DNA from: SAR116 cluster bacterium
GTDB lineage: Bacteria > Pseudomonadota > Alphaproteobacteria > Puniceispirillales > Puniceispirillaceae
Reading direction: 5' to 3'
DNA: 64,000 nucleotides
Assembly (NCBI GenBank): GCA_004212735.1
Contig: SHBD01000001.1
Location: 124,001-188,000 of the forward strand
Shown here: positions 16,655 to 25,643 of the stretch, one piece after another
How positions within the stretch are numbered: the first letter of the stretch is position 1
How the letters are laid out: every line of letters starts with the position of its first letter
The notes under the pieces: generated by a model
Told to the model about the DNA's origin: nothing
Databases searched by the model: none
The model's input: the letters and a program-made list of their open reading frames with translations, nothing else
Program-made: the position numbers and the translations under genes

Positions 16655-18019
16655 CTAGATGGCAAGCCCAATGACCCGGGGCAATAGCAGCCATAGGGTG
16701 AGACCGCGCATGCCTAGCCAGAGTGTAAAGGCTGCGAGCAATCCGGCAAGCCCATATGGCGCCGCAATCCAGACCAGTGCAACAAAGACAGCCGTTGACA
16801 CAAGCATTGCATTGCGCATCTCACGGCCGCGTGTCGCCCCAACAAAAATGCCGTCCATCTGGAAGGCCAGAAAGGATGCACACGGCATCAGCGCAACCCA
16901 ATGCCATTGCTGCGCCGTCAATTTGATCAGCGATTGCTGATTTGTCAGCGCTCCGATGATCGGCATCTCGCCTGCAAGAATGAACAGCCCCATCAGCAGG
17001 GACGAGGCAAAAGCCAGCGCATTTGTCCGCTTGATCGCTAAGTTCAGCATGACCGGATCCTTGCGACCAATGGCGTCACCAACAAGTGCTTCGGCAGCGT
17101 GGGCATAGCCATCGAGCCCAAATGCAATGATCCCAAACATCACGATCACCAATTGCGCGGCAGCCAGCTCCATGTCACCAAGGACAGCGGCATTATTCAG
17201 GAAAATGGCCTCGCAGGCGAGAAGCATCATAGTGCGGAGGATCAAATCCAGTCCTAGTGAGAAAAACTGGCCAAAAGCGGGCAAATCAAACCAGGATGGA
17301 GTGCGTGTAAGCAGGCGTGCCATCACGCCGCGCAACATACCCCGCCATTGCCAGCCAATGAGTCCGAGGGTGAAGATGAAGCCCGCCCATTGGGCCGCAA
17401 CGGAAGCAAGTGCGATGCCGTCTATCTTCATTTCAAAGCCAACGACAAACAGGATGTTGAGCAACAGATTACAGATATTGACGACCATGATCTGCACCAT
17501 GCACAGGCGCATCTGTTGTCGTCCAAACAGGCATCCCAACAAAACCATATTCCCCAGAGCGGCAGGCGCAGCAAACAATCTGATCTCGACATAAACCTGC
17601 ATCTGGTGTTCAACGCTGCTGCTTGCTGTCAACAGCTGGCTGGTGACCAGATGGATGATCGGCGAGGCCAGAATCGCCAGCGAACCAAGAGTAAGGGCAA
17701 TGATCAATCCCCTAATCAGCAGATCCTCAATTTCCACCTCATCGTTGCGGCCATGTGCCTGTGCCACCAATCCGGTGGTGCACATACGAAGGAAACCAAG
17801 CCCAAAATAGAGAAAGTTGAACACCAGGGTGCCAAGGGCGACACCACCGATATAGGCCGGGTCAGGAAAGCGTCCCATCATTGCCGTGTCGACAGCGCCA
17901 ACGAGTGGCACCGTGATATTGGCCAGAAAGATCGGCCAGGAGATTGACCAGATATGACGCCACGATGTTTTCTGGAGTCGCGACATCTGGCCTGTTTCTG
18001 GTTGGGCGTTCCTATTCAT
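16655..18019 (-). CDS. MATE-family efflux transporter (DinF-like)
   Basis: A 454-residue protein with about twelve membrane helices in two homologous halves. The first helix region SWPIFLANITVPLVGAVDTAMMG and the later QLVIVMFGIIAFGLDGYAHAAEALVG are hallmarks of the DinF branch of MATE exporters, which use proton or sodium gradients to expel organic cations. An internal ATG at 17986 would give 443 residues, closer to DinF. It lies upstream of the M17 peptidase on the same strand with 52 bases between. Confidence 0.88.
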   Translation of the reverse strand: MNRNAQPETGQMSRLQKTSWRHIWSISWPIFLANITVPLVGAVDTAMMGRFPDPAYIGGVALGTLVFNFLYFGLGFLRMCTTGLVAQAHGRNDEVEIEDLLIRGLIIALTLGSLAILASPIIHLVTSQLLTASSSVEHQMQVYVEIRLFAAPAALGNMVLLGCLFGRQQMRLCMVQIMVVNICNLLLNILFVVGFEMKIDGIALASVAAQWAGFIFTLGLIGWQWRGMLRGVMARLLTRTPSWFDLPAFGQFFSLGLDLILRTMMLLACEAIFLNNAAVLGDMELAAAQLVIVMFGIIAFGLDGYAHAAEALVGDAIGRKDPVMLNLAIKRTNALAFASSLLMGLFILAGEMPIIGALTNQQSLIKLTAQQWHWVALMPCASFLAFQMDGIFVGATRGREMRNAMLVSTAVFVALVWIAAPYGLAGLLAAFTLWLGMRGLTLWLLLPRVIGLAI

Positions 18020-18266
18020 TATTTTTACCCAAATTCATCCTGTTTCTTAAATGTATTTCATGACTGGCAACCGCCCGGAATGACTAAGCTCTGGTTGTCT
18101 TTGCTGTGCTCTCTGTCGCTCGAAGTGGCGCCGTCCGATGTTGCCTGTCGGTAACAAATCTAGGTGACCTCACGATCAAATGATATGGCATACCCAGTTA
18201 AAAGATGGTTTAAACAGGGGGCGTGTGGACAGTATTGCTGGCTGCTGTGGACCTGTAGGAAAAAGC

Positions 18267-19931
18267 GTGTCTTTGCTGAACAAACAATCTGCCCTGATTC
18301 TGGTGCTTGCCCTGCTGGCAGCAGCTGTTTTGATTGGCCATCAGACTGTGCCTCCGATGGATCGTGACGAGGCCCGGTTTGCCCAAGCCAGCAAACAGAT
18401 GCTGGCCAGCGGTGACTACGTGACGGTGCGGTTTCAGGAAGAGTTGCGAGCCAAGAAGCCAGCTGGCATATACTGGATGCAATCGCTTTCAGCTGGTCTG
18501 TTAGGGGCGGATGACATTGCCGCCTACAGGCTGCCAAGCCTTTTGGCCTTTCTGGCGGCGATCTGGGGAACTTATCACCTGGCCTCTCACCTCTACCGAC
18601 AGCCTCGTGCTTTACTTGCCGCCGCTGTTCTCGGGACCAGTCTTCTTGCTTTCGCCGAGTCCCATCTGGCCAAAACCGATACAGTGCTGATGGCGCTTTG
18701 TCTGGCCCAGCAAATGGCACTGATGCGGATTTATCTTGCGGTGCAGCTTGGCCGAGCGCCGCCGGAACGAAGCTGGCTTTGGTTTTGGGTCTGCATGGGG
18801 GCGGCGATCATGATCAAGGGGCCCATTGCTCCGCTTCTTGGCTTTACGACGATTGCTGCGCTGTGCCTGTGGGATCGCTCCTATCGTTGGCTTGAGCAGC
18901 TCCATTTCGTCCGAGGGTTTTTGGTTCTGTCCGCGCTCACACTGCCATGGGCAATTCTTGTGACATTGGCAACTGATGGTGCCTTTCTTGATATTGCCGT
19001 GCGGGGTGATTTTCTGGCCAAGGTGAAGGCAGGACAGGAATCGCATGGGGCGCCAATCGGCACTTACATAGTGCTTTTGGGACTTTTGATATGGCCTGGC
19101 TGCATTCTGTTGCCGCGCGCGGTGGCGCAGATGCCAACCTTGCTGGCGCATGCCCAGAGCCGGTTCCTGATCGCGTGGATCATTCCGTTTTGGCTTTTGA
19201 TCGAACTTATTCCAACGAAATTGCCCCATTATCCATTGCCTGTTTTTCCGGCACTGGCGGTACTGCTTGTCTGTGCTGTCGAAGTGCCTTTGCCCGGTAA
19301 TCTGGGAGGCGGCAAGCTCAGCCACAAAATCCAGCGCTACATTGCATTGGCTGGTGAATATTTGATGCTTGCAGTCGTCGGGGTGCTGGCGGCTGTCGTC
19401 CTGTGGGCGGCCATCACACTCGGAGGCCATACAGGTGGCAGGGCGTTTTCCTTTGCGATGATTTGCCTGTTTTTGCTTGCGGTTGTTTTGTGGCAGGGCA
19501 TTCTCTGGCACCAGGGTGGCGGTATCAGACCGATCGCCATAATCCTGCTTGTCGGGGCCTTGTTCAATTTTTCCCTGATTTCCGGATTGCTACCGGCACT
19601 TTCCCGTATGCATGTTTCAACAGCGATTGACCGGGCGATTAACAGTCTGAACATCAATCCAGCAGCCATTGCTGCCGCCGGGTTTCATGAGCCGTCAATG
19701 GTGTTTTTGCGCGGTAGTGATGTTTTGCTTCTCAATGGCTCAGAGGCGGCTTTGTTTCTGGCCGAGGCACCCGGCGGGTTGGCGATTGTTGAAAACCGGC
19801 AACGAGAGGCGTTTCTGGAGATGGTAGGTCGGCTTGGTGTAGAGTTGCTACCGCCCTATCAGATCAGTGGCTTTAATGTTTCAAAGGGTAATGATGTGCT
19901 GATTTTCCTGTATCGGTCAGTGTCTGAGTAA
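18267..19931 (+). CDS. ArnT/PMT-like glycosyltransferase (GT-C, lipid-linked sugar donor)
   Basis: Integral membrane glycosyltransferase of 554 residues. The first periplasmic loop carries MDRDEARFAQASKQML (Asp32, Asp34-Glu35), the signature of the ArnT/GT83 family, followed by many hydrophobic helices and FWLLIELIPTKLPHYPLPVFP, the conserved KxPHY segment. ArnT-type enzymes move an aminoarabinose or other sugar from undecaprenyl phosphate to lipid A. I choose GTG 18267 because GTAGGA lies seven bases upstream and it puts the first helix at residue 5. It begins a three-gene cluster with a GT2 synthase and a LABN protein. Confidence 0.85.
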   Translation: MSLLNKQSALILVLALLAAAVLIGHQTVPPMDRDEARFAQASKQMLASGDYVTVRFQEELRAKKPAGIYWMQSLSAGLLGADDIAAYRLPSLLAFLAAIWGTYHLASHLYRQPRALLAAAVLGTSLLAFAESHLAKTDTVLMALCLAQQMALMRIYLAVQLGRAPPERSWLWFWVCMGAAIMIKGPIAPLLGFTTIAALCLWDRSYRWLEQLHFVRGFLVLSALTLPWAILVTLATDGAFLDIAVRGDFLAKVKAGQESHGAPIGTYIVLLGLLIWPGCILLPRAVAQMPTLLAHAQSRFLIAWIIPFWLLIELIPTKLPHYPLPVFPALAVLLVCAVEVPLPGNLGGGKLSHKIQRYIALAGEYLMLAVVGVLAAVVLWAAITLGGHTGGRAFSFAMICLFLLAVVLWQGILWHQGGGIRPIAIILLVGALFNFSLISGLLPALSRMHVSTAIDRAINSLNINPAAIAAAGFHEPSMVFLRGSDVLLLNGSEAALFLAEAPGGLAIVENRQREAFLEMVGRLGVELLPPYQISGFNVSKGNDVLIFLYRSVSE

Positions 19932-20019
19932 GCGGTGTTTGACGCCAACAGTCACACCCGTTAAACAGAGTCAAAGTTCAAGCTTTCCAATTACAAATGT
20001 CTGCTGGCAATTAAACTCC

Positions 20020-20808
20020 ATGCCCAAACGCTCTGAAAAAGATACTACGAACATACCGGAGATATCGGTTCTGGTTCCGGTGATGAACGAAGCTGGCAAC
20101 ATTCGCCCGCTGATCGATGAAATTTGTGAAACTTTGTCTGGTCGGAATTTCGAAATCATTTATATCGATGATGCCAGCAATGATGCTAGTCCTGCCGAGC
20201 TGGCAGATACGCAAGCGGTTATTTCGCAATTGCGGGTTCTGCGGCATCATCGCCGTGCTGGACAAAGTGCGGCGATCCGGTCCGGTCTGCTGCGCGCGCG
20301 CGGAGATCTTATCGCAGTGCTGGATGGTGATGGGCAGAATGTGCCCGCTGATCTGCCCAATCTTGAACAAGCACTGCTTGCCGGTGGTCCGGCGCACGGC
20401 ATGGCGGCGGGTATCCGGGCCAAGCGTCAGGACAGCACCTGGCGGCTTGCAGCTTCACGCGGAGCAAAATGGATTCGCAGTTCGCTATTGGGTGACACCC
20501 ATCCAGACAGTGGCTGTGGCATTAAGATCCTGCAGCGTGACCTGTTTTTGCAGCTGCCATTCTTCAACCACATGCATCGCTTCATGCCGAGCCTGGTGCG
20601 CCGTCATGGTGGTTTTGTAACAGGTGTTTCGGTGGCACACAGGCCGCGGGTCCAAGGCACGTCTAAATACAAGGTTCTGGACCGCCTGCTGGTAGGAATA
20701 TCTGATATCCTAGGGGTGATTTGGCTGTTGCGCCGCGCGCCGCGCCAAGGTGAAGTTATTGAGGTTACGACCAGCGCGGGATCGCGCGATTCAAGGGAAA
20801 AAGATTGA
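20020..20808 (+). CDS. family 2 glycosyltransferase, polyprenyl-phosphate glycosyl synthase
   Basis: A 262-residue GT2 enzyme of the DPM1-like/ArnC-like group, with EISVLVPVMNEAGNI at the N-terminus, IIYIDDASNDAS, and the metal/nucleotide-binding LDGDGQNVP (residues 101-109). It lacks the two C-terminal membrane helices of ArnC. It probably loads a sugar onto polyprenyl phosphate, supplying the upstream ArnT-like transferase. The ATG at 20020 is used; the preceding 27 in-frame codons from a TTG do not resemble the family. Its stop overlaps the next start (TGATG). Confidence 0.88.
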   Translation: MPKRSEKDTTNIPEISVLVPVMNEAGNIRPLIDEICETLSGRNFEIIYIDDASNDASPAELADTQAVISQLRVLRHHRRAGQSAAIRSGLLRARGDLIAVLDGDGQNVPADLPNLEQALLAGGPAHGMAAGIRAKRQDSTWRLAASRGAKWIRSSLLGDTHPDSGCGIKILQRDLFLQLPFFNHMHRFMPSLVRRHGGFVTGVSVAHRPRVQGTSKYKVLDRLLVGISDILGVIWLLRRAPRQGEVIEVTTSAGSRDSREKD

Positions 20809-21209
20809 TGAGTGGTGCGTTTGGTCAAGCGGTCGTGTATCTGGCCCAGCAGATTGAGGCAGGGGCGACTATGGTGGCCATTGTTTTGACAACGCTTCTG
20901 CCCATTCTTCCAGACAGTCTTGTTGAACAGCCTGAAAAAATCATGATTGTCGTTGGATTTGCTGGCCAAGGGCTGTTCGCTATGCGCTTCATCATCCAGT
21001 GGCTTTCATCTGAAAAACAGGCTAAATCGGTGATCCCCATCGCTTTCTGGTACTTCTCCATCGGTGGTGGATCGGTGCTGTTTCTCTACGCCATCTGGCG
21101 ACAGGATTTGGTGTTCATGAGTGGCCAGGGTCTTGGCCTGTTCATCTATCTGCGCAACCTTTATTTCGTCCGTAGATCACGTGCCGCCATGGGCGGTGAG
21201 GGCGATTAA
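20808..21209 (+). CDS. LABN-domain membrane protein (lipid-A-disaccharide synthase N-terminal-like)
   Basis: A 133-residue protein carrying the LABN domain: GFAGQGLFAMRFIIQWLSSE, IPIAFWYFSIGGG, LFLYAIWRQDLVFM and GLFIYLRNLYFVRR, with three membrane helices. Such proteins accompany GT2 and ArnT-like genes in many proteobacteria and are related to small sugar-lipid flippases, so a role in presenting or flipping the lipid-linked sugar is inferred. Translationally coupled to the GT2 gene. Confidence 0.87.
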   Translation: MSGAFGQAVVYLAQQIEAGATMVAIVLTTLLPILPDSLVEQPEKIMIVVGFAGQGLFAMRFIIQWLSSEKQAKSVIPIAFWYFSIGGGSVLFLYAIWRQDLVFMSGQGLGLFIYLRNLYFVRRSRAAMGGEGD

Positions 21210-21625
21210 AGGCCGGTTGCGCCCTTCTCGAGGATGATCTCCCACTGTGGCTGCGACACCGGCGTCACCGAGAGCCGTGCCTGGCGCACCAGTGACATGT
21301 CCTGCAACCGGTCATCGGCCTTGATGTCTGCCAGAGTCACAGGCTTCGTCATGCTTTTGACCGCTCTTACTGTGACCATGCCGAAACGTCCATTCTTGTC
21401 GGTTGGGTCCGGGTGATAGAGTTCGATAACCTCAACGATGCCGACAATCTGTTTTTCATTGACGGAGTGGTAGAAAAAGGCGAGGTCCCCGATTTCCATG
21501 GCCTTCATGTTATTCGAGGCTTGATGATTGCGCACACCATCCCAGCCTTCGCCAGCATCGCCACGGGCAAGCTGATCCTGCCATGACCAGCTGGAAGGTT
21601 CTGATTTTAACAGCCAATAGCGCAT
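21206..21625 (-). CDS. EVE-domain protein
   Basis: A 139-residue single EVE domain, related to PUA/ASCH folds that bind modified nucleotides. Conserved blocks are YWLLKSEPSSWSW, WDGVRNHQASNNMKAMEIGD, FFYHSVNEKQIVGI and PVTLADIKAD. EVE genes next to tsaD and gpsA, as here, are common in alphaproteobacteria. The ATG at 21625 has GGAG eight bases upstream. Its stop overlaps the LABN stop in convergent orientation. Confidence 0.9.
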   Translation of the reverse strand: MRYWLLKSEPSSWSWQDQLARGDAGEGWDGVRNHQASNNMKAMEIGDLAFFYHSVNEKQIVGIVEVIELYHPDPTDKNGRFGMVTVRAVKSMTKPVTLADIKADDRLQDMSLVRQARLSVTPVSQPQWEIILEKGATGL

Positions 21626-21670
21626 CATAATCTCCGGCTCTGTTGGCAAAGCTCTGTTTTCTGCGCTGCC

Positions 21671-22645
21671 TCAGCCCTCTCTTCCAATCGGTCGGGCCAG
21701 CAGCGCCGTTACAACATCATGCAAATTATCACCGTGATTAACGACTCTGTCCACCGCATTGGTGATTGGCAGCTCCAAACCCATTGTCTCTGCCCGCTTG
21801 GCCAGTGCAGCGACAGTATGGCGTCCCTCAGCCAGACGTGTGTCAGGTGACTGCTCTGCACCGATTGCCATACCATAGGCCATATTACGCGAATGCGGTC
21901 CAGAGCATGTCAGCGCCAGATCCCCCACGCCGGAGAGCCCATATATGCTCTCCAGACGTCCGCCAACGGCGACGGCAAGCCGCGCCATCTCGGCAACACC
22001 CCGGGTCAGGATTGCGGCCTTTGCATTGTCACCCAATCCCAGACCAATCGCACAGCCAGCGGCAATTGCAATGACATTCTTCATGGTGCCACCAACCGCA
22101 ACGCCAATCGGATCATCATTGCCATAAAGGCGCAGATTGCTGTTGGTAAAGCTTTGTTGTACGGCGTCAACCAGAGCAGGTGTCTGCGACGCAATGGTCA
22201 GGGCGGCTGGCAGGCCGGACAATACCTCATCGGCAAAGCTTGGACCGGACAGGACTCCGGTTTGGTGGTCTGGAAGGTCGGTCACAGCAAGCTCCGGTAG
22301 CAGCCTGCCAACGGAGGATGCGTCGGCAACAAGGCCCTTTGCGGCAAAGATAATGCCAGCCTCTGGGTTGGCCCTATCTTTGATAAGGGAGAGTACATCC
22401 TGAGTGGCGCCTGCGGGCACGACAACATAGATCAAGCTCGCTGCACTCAGACAATCTGGATTAAGCGTTGCGGCAAGTGGTTCAACAGCAGGCTGGTCTG
22501 GCAGCTGTCGGCATTTGCCCTTGGCCAGCAATCGCACCGTCTCCGGGTTCCGCACAAATAGGCTTACATCCGTGTTCGCGGCTGTCAGCGCCGTGGCAAT
22601 GGCCATGCCCCAACTGCCGCCACCAATGACAATCTGTGTTTTCAT
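21671..22645 (-). CDS. gpsA: glycerol-3-phosphate dehydrogenase [NAD(P)+]
   Basis: Makes sn-glycerol-3-phosphate from dihydroxyacetone phosphate for phospholipids. The 324-residue protein starts with the Rossmann motif IVIGGGSWGMAIATAL and has the substrate segment ATGGTMKNVIAIAAG-like (VGGTMKNVIAIAAG with catalytic Lys) and YGLSGVGDLALTCSG. An in-frame ATG two codons upstream (22651) is closer to an AGGA and could be the start. It is 30 bases downstream of tsaD on the same strand. Confidence 0.94.
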   Translation of the reverse strand: MKTQIVIGGGSWGMAIATALTAANTDVSLFVRNPETVRLLAKGKCRQLPDQPAVEPLAATLNPDCLSAASLIYVVVPAGATQDVLSLIKDRANPEAGIIFAAKGLVADASSVGRLLPELAVTDLPDHQTGVLSGPSFADEVLSGLPAALTIASQTPALVDAVQQSFTNSNLRLYGNDDPIGVAVGGTMKNVIAIAAGCAIGLGLGDNAKAAILTRGVAEMARLAVAVGGRLESIYGLSGVGDLALTCSGPHSRNMAYGMAIGAEQSPDTRLAEGRHTVAALAKRAETMGLELPITNAVDRVVNHGDNLHDVVTALLARPIGREG

Positions 22646-22675
22646 TTGCATTCCGTCCTGTTGTTGCCAGCCCAA

Positions 22676-23728
22676 TCAGCTGCGCACGCCTTGACCCGGC
22701 GGTGGCGCGGCGTTTGGATCAAGTGGCCAGCGCGGCAATGGCGCAAAATCCAATTTATCTGGCGCCTCACGTCTCTCCAAGGCGGCCCAGGCAATCATTG
22801 CGGCATTATCAGTGCATAAATGACCAGGTGGAACAGAAATCCCAAACCCGGCTTTCAGTGCTTCTTTTTCAAGCTGTGCAAAGATGGTTGCATTAGCTGC
22901 CACACCACCGGCAATGACGAGGGTTGCCGGGCCATGGCTGGCTGCAAATCGCTGCATCGCCTGTTTTGTGCGATCGGCAAGACAATCGGCAATGGCCGCC
23001 TGCAGGCTGGCGGCGAGGTCGGTGATGGCATCGCTCTTTCCCCCCAGTTGCGCATGACGCTGGGCAAAGGCTGTTTTCAATCCGGAAAAGGAAAAATGGC
23101 AATGCGCTGCACCGCGCAGGGGGCGCGGCAACTGAATGGCTTTAGGGTTGCCGTCTTTGGCGCATTTCTCGATTGCTGGTCCGCCCGGATAGCCAAGCCC
23201 CATGATTTTGGCACCCTTGTCGAAGGCCTCGCCAGCGGCATCGTCCATGGTTGTTCCGTAACGTTCATATTGCCCCGCACCGTGCACGGCCAGTAACTGA
23301 GTGTGCCCACCGGATACCAGCAGCAACAGATAGGGGAAACTTACATCATCACTCAGACGTCCGCTCAGCGCATGACCCTCGAGATGGTTGACGGCGAAAT
23401 AGGGAATGCCCCTGGCCACGGCGATTGCCTTTGCGGTGACGGTGCCGACCAATACGCCGCCGATCAATCCCGGCCCACCCGTTGCGGCGACACCGTCAAT
23501 CTGGGTAATGCTCAGCCCGGCATTCTCAAGGGCACCATCAATGACCTGATCAATGACATCAAGATGGGCGCGGGCTGCCACCTCCGGAACGACGCCACCA
23601 TATTCGGCGTGCATGTCCATTTGCGAGGCGACAAGGTTGGCAAGAATGGTTTTGTCATCACAGACGATGGCTGCAGCGGTCTCGTCGCAACTGCTCTCGA
23701 TGCCGAGCATGATGAATCTGTCCTGCAT
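22676..23728 (-). CDS. tsaD: tRNA N6-threonylcarbamoyladenosine transferase TsaD
   Basis: Catalytic subunit for t6A37 formation on ANN-decoding tRNAs, working with TsaB, TsaC and TsaE. The 350-residue ASKHA-fold protein has MLGIESSCDETAAA, GGVVPEVAARAHLD, metal-binding His115 and His119 in NHLEGHALSG, and the nucleotide-binding GGGVAAN-type segment IAGGVAANATIF. The start is set at 23728; ATG 23710 is also possible. Divergent from hemC. Confidence 0.95.
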   Translation of the reverse strand: MQDRFIMLGIESSCDETAAAIVCDDKTILANLVASQMDMHAEYGGVVPEVAARAHLDVIDQVIDGALENAGLSITQIDGVAATGGPGLIGGVLVGTVTAKAIAVARGIPYFAVNHLEGHALSGRLSDDVSFPYLLLLVSGGHTQLLAVHGAGQYERYGTTMDDAAGEAFDKGAKIMGLGYPGGPAIEKCAKDGNPKAIQLPRPLRGAAHCHFSFSGLKTAFAQRHAQLGGKSDAITDLAASLQAAIADCLADRTKQAMQRFAASHGPATLVIAGGVAANATIFAQLEKEALKAGFGISVPPGHLCTDNAAMIAWAALERREAPDKLDFAPLPRWPLDPNAAPPPGQGVRS

Positions 23729-23860
23729 GTGCCGTCCGTGATTATACTGATGAAGCCCGAGCATACGCCATCTGGCGTCAGATCGTAAGAATGCTGGGCC
23801 ATTTATTTTCTGTAGCTTTTGTTTTGCAATGAAGCGTCAGGGTCTCTAAATAAATGGGCC

Positions 23861-24796
23861 ATGACAAAGAGCTTGAATGTTTTTGATCGCGTCCCCCTTC
23901 GCCTTGCCAGCCGTGCGTCACAGCTGGCGATGTGCCAGGCGGAATTGGTTAAGAGAAAACTTGCGCCGATTGCCACCGAAATCCAGCCAATCACTACACA
24001 TGGTGACCGGGTGCTTGATCGGTCACTTGCGGATGCCGGGGGCAAAGGGCTGTTTATCAAGGAACTGGAAAAAGCCATTCTCGCCGGGGAGTCTGACGCC
24101 GCGATCCATTCGATGAAGGATATGGAGACAAATTTTGCGCCTGGAACCGAAATTGCTGCGGTTCTGCCACGTGAAGACCGGCGTGACGCGCTTCTTGGTG
24201 GTTATGAAAGCCTTGCTGATTTACCACAGGGTGCTGTTATTGGCACGTCGTCGGTACGCCGGCGTGCGCTGTTGTTGCATCACCGCCCTGATCTCCAGAT
24301 CAAGCTGCTTCGCGGTAATGTTATTCGGCGCATCGGGTTACTTGAGGCTGGAGATTATGACGCCATCATCCTTGCGGTAGCGGGCTTGAAACGGCTCGGC
24401 CTTGATGTCGCCTACAGCCCGCTTTCCAGCGATGAGATGCCGACGGCGGCAGCGCAGGGAGCGTTGGCTGTGCAGATAGCCAGCCCCACTAATGAGCGGG
24501 CCAGATCTGTCAGTGCCGCATTTGCTGAGATGAATTGTCCGATTGCCACCGCCGAGGTGACGGCGGAACGCGCTGTTCTGGCTCATCTTGATGGTTCCTG
24601 CCACACGCCCATTGCGGCGAGTGCCAAATATAGTGATGATGGCATGATTAGCCTCGATGGCATGATCCTTCGTCCTTATGGTGAGGCGGCTCATCGGCGT
24701 CAGATCGTGGGATCTGCGGATGACGCCGCCAACCTTGGTGTGGAGCTTGGCGCGTCCCTGCTCACTGATGCTGGTGGCAGAGACTTTTTGGCCTGA
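23861..24796 (+). CDS. hemC: hydroxymethylbilane synthase (porphobilinogen deaminase)
   Basis: Polymerises four porphobilinogens in heme biosynthesis. The 311-residue protein has LRLASRASQLAM, GDRVLD, KGLFIKELEKAI, HSMKDM, IGTSSVRRRALL and the dipyrromethane-attachment Cys in HLDGSCHTPIAA. The ATG at 23861 is used; a longer frame starts at 23819. First gene of hemC-hemD-mic60-hemY. Confidence 0.95.
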   Translation: MTKSLNVFDRVPLRLASRASQLAMCQAELVKRKLAPIATEIQPITTHGDRVLDRSLADAGGKGLFIKELEKAILAGESDAAIHSMKDMETNFAPGTEIAAVLPREDRRDALLGGYESLADLPQGAVIGTSSVRRRALLLHHRPDLQIKLLRGNVIRRIGLLEAGDYDAIILAVAGLKRLGLDVAYSPLSSDEMPTAAAQGALAVQIASPTNERARSVSAAFAEMNCPIATAEVTAERAVLAHLDGSCHTPIAASAKYSDDGMISLDGMILRPYGEAAHRRQIVGSADDAANLGVELGASLLTDAGGRDFLA

Positions 24797-24872
24797 TTGC
24801 CAGACCAATTTGCGATGGCCTCGCGGGTGCTGATCAGAAATCGCAGGGGATGTGGTTTGAGATGGTTGCAAA

Positions 24873-25643
24873 ATGGCACAGATGATCCTGAACATACGTC
24901 CAGCCGCTGACTCGCTGCGCGATGCCGCCACCCTGTCCAGACGCGGCGTTGTATCGGCCTGCTTGCCCTTGATGGAGATTGTGACGCTGGCACCTCCGCT
25001 GCCAAATGTGAAGGATATATGTGGTCTTATTTTCACCAGTCGCCACGCCGTTTCAGCTTTCGTTGCTGGCATGGGGCCTGTTGATTGGGCAAGGGTGCCG
25101 GCTTTTGTTGTTGGCAATGCGACAGCGGCAGCGGCACGTGCAGCTGGGTTTGTCAGCATTTTCACCGGATCAGGTGGCGGCGCTGGGCTCGTGCCAGTGA
25201 TCCTGCGACATGTTCCGGTGCGCGAGGGGCGCATTTTATGGCCGGCAGCTGTCGATAAGAGTTTTGATATGGCAATGGCGCTCACGGCACATGAATATGA
25301 TGTTCAGACGCTTGATATCTATGTCGCACAGCCACGGGTAAATATAGCGATGAATGAGATAGGACCGCTTCGCGAGGGCGCTGTCTGCGGCGTTATCGCC
25401 ATGTCGTCGCGCAGCGTGCATCTCTTCTGTCAGTTGCTCAAGGAACAGGGGTTGGACTCACGCCGGGCCGAAATCACGCTGATTGCCGGCAGCCAATCAA
25501 TAGCCAATGCAGCGGGTTCTGGCTGGCGACAGATTCATGTTGCAGGAAAACCACGTCGCTCACGGCTTTTGGCAATTGCGACTTTGCTCTATCATCGTCA
25601 GCATGAGGAACAGGCTGCAAGCATGGTGATGGATGATGGCTAG
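24873..25643 (+). CDS. hemD: uroporphyrinogen-III synthase
   Basis: Cyclises hydroxymethylbilane with inversion of ring D. HemD is poorly conserved; the 256-residue length, the two-lobed pattern (FTSRHAVSAFVA near residue 50, VVGNATAAAARAAGF near 75, AMSSRSVHLF near 175, IAGSQSIANAAGSGW near 205) and position after hemC support the call. It overlaps the next gene by 11 bases. Confidence 0.88.
   Translation: MAQMILNIRPAADSLRDAATLSRRGVVSACLPLMEIVTLAPPLPNVKDICGLIFTSRHAVSAFVAGMGPVDWARVPAFVVGNATAAAARAAGFVSIFTGSGGGAGLVPVILRHVPVREGRILWPAAVDKSFDMAMALTAHEYDVQTLDIYVAQPRVNIAMNEIGPLREGAVCGVIAMSSRSVHLFCQLLKEQGLDSRRAEITLIAGSQSIANAAGSGWRQIHVAGKPRRSRLLAIATLLYHRQHEEQAASMVMDDG

Noticed and set aside
18612-19511. 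A 299-codon minus-strand frame
   Set aside because: Antisense to the ArnT-like membrane protein; its Gln/Arg/Lys-rich sequence mirrors hydrophobic codons on the other strand.
24338-25285. A 315-codon minus-strand frame
   Set aside because: Antisense to hemC and hemD; low-complexity Ser/Arg/Thr composition and no motif.
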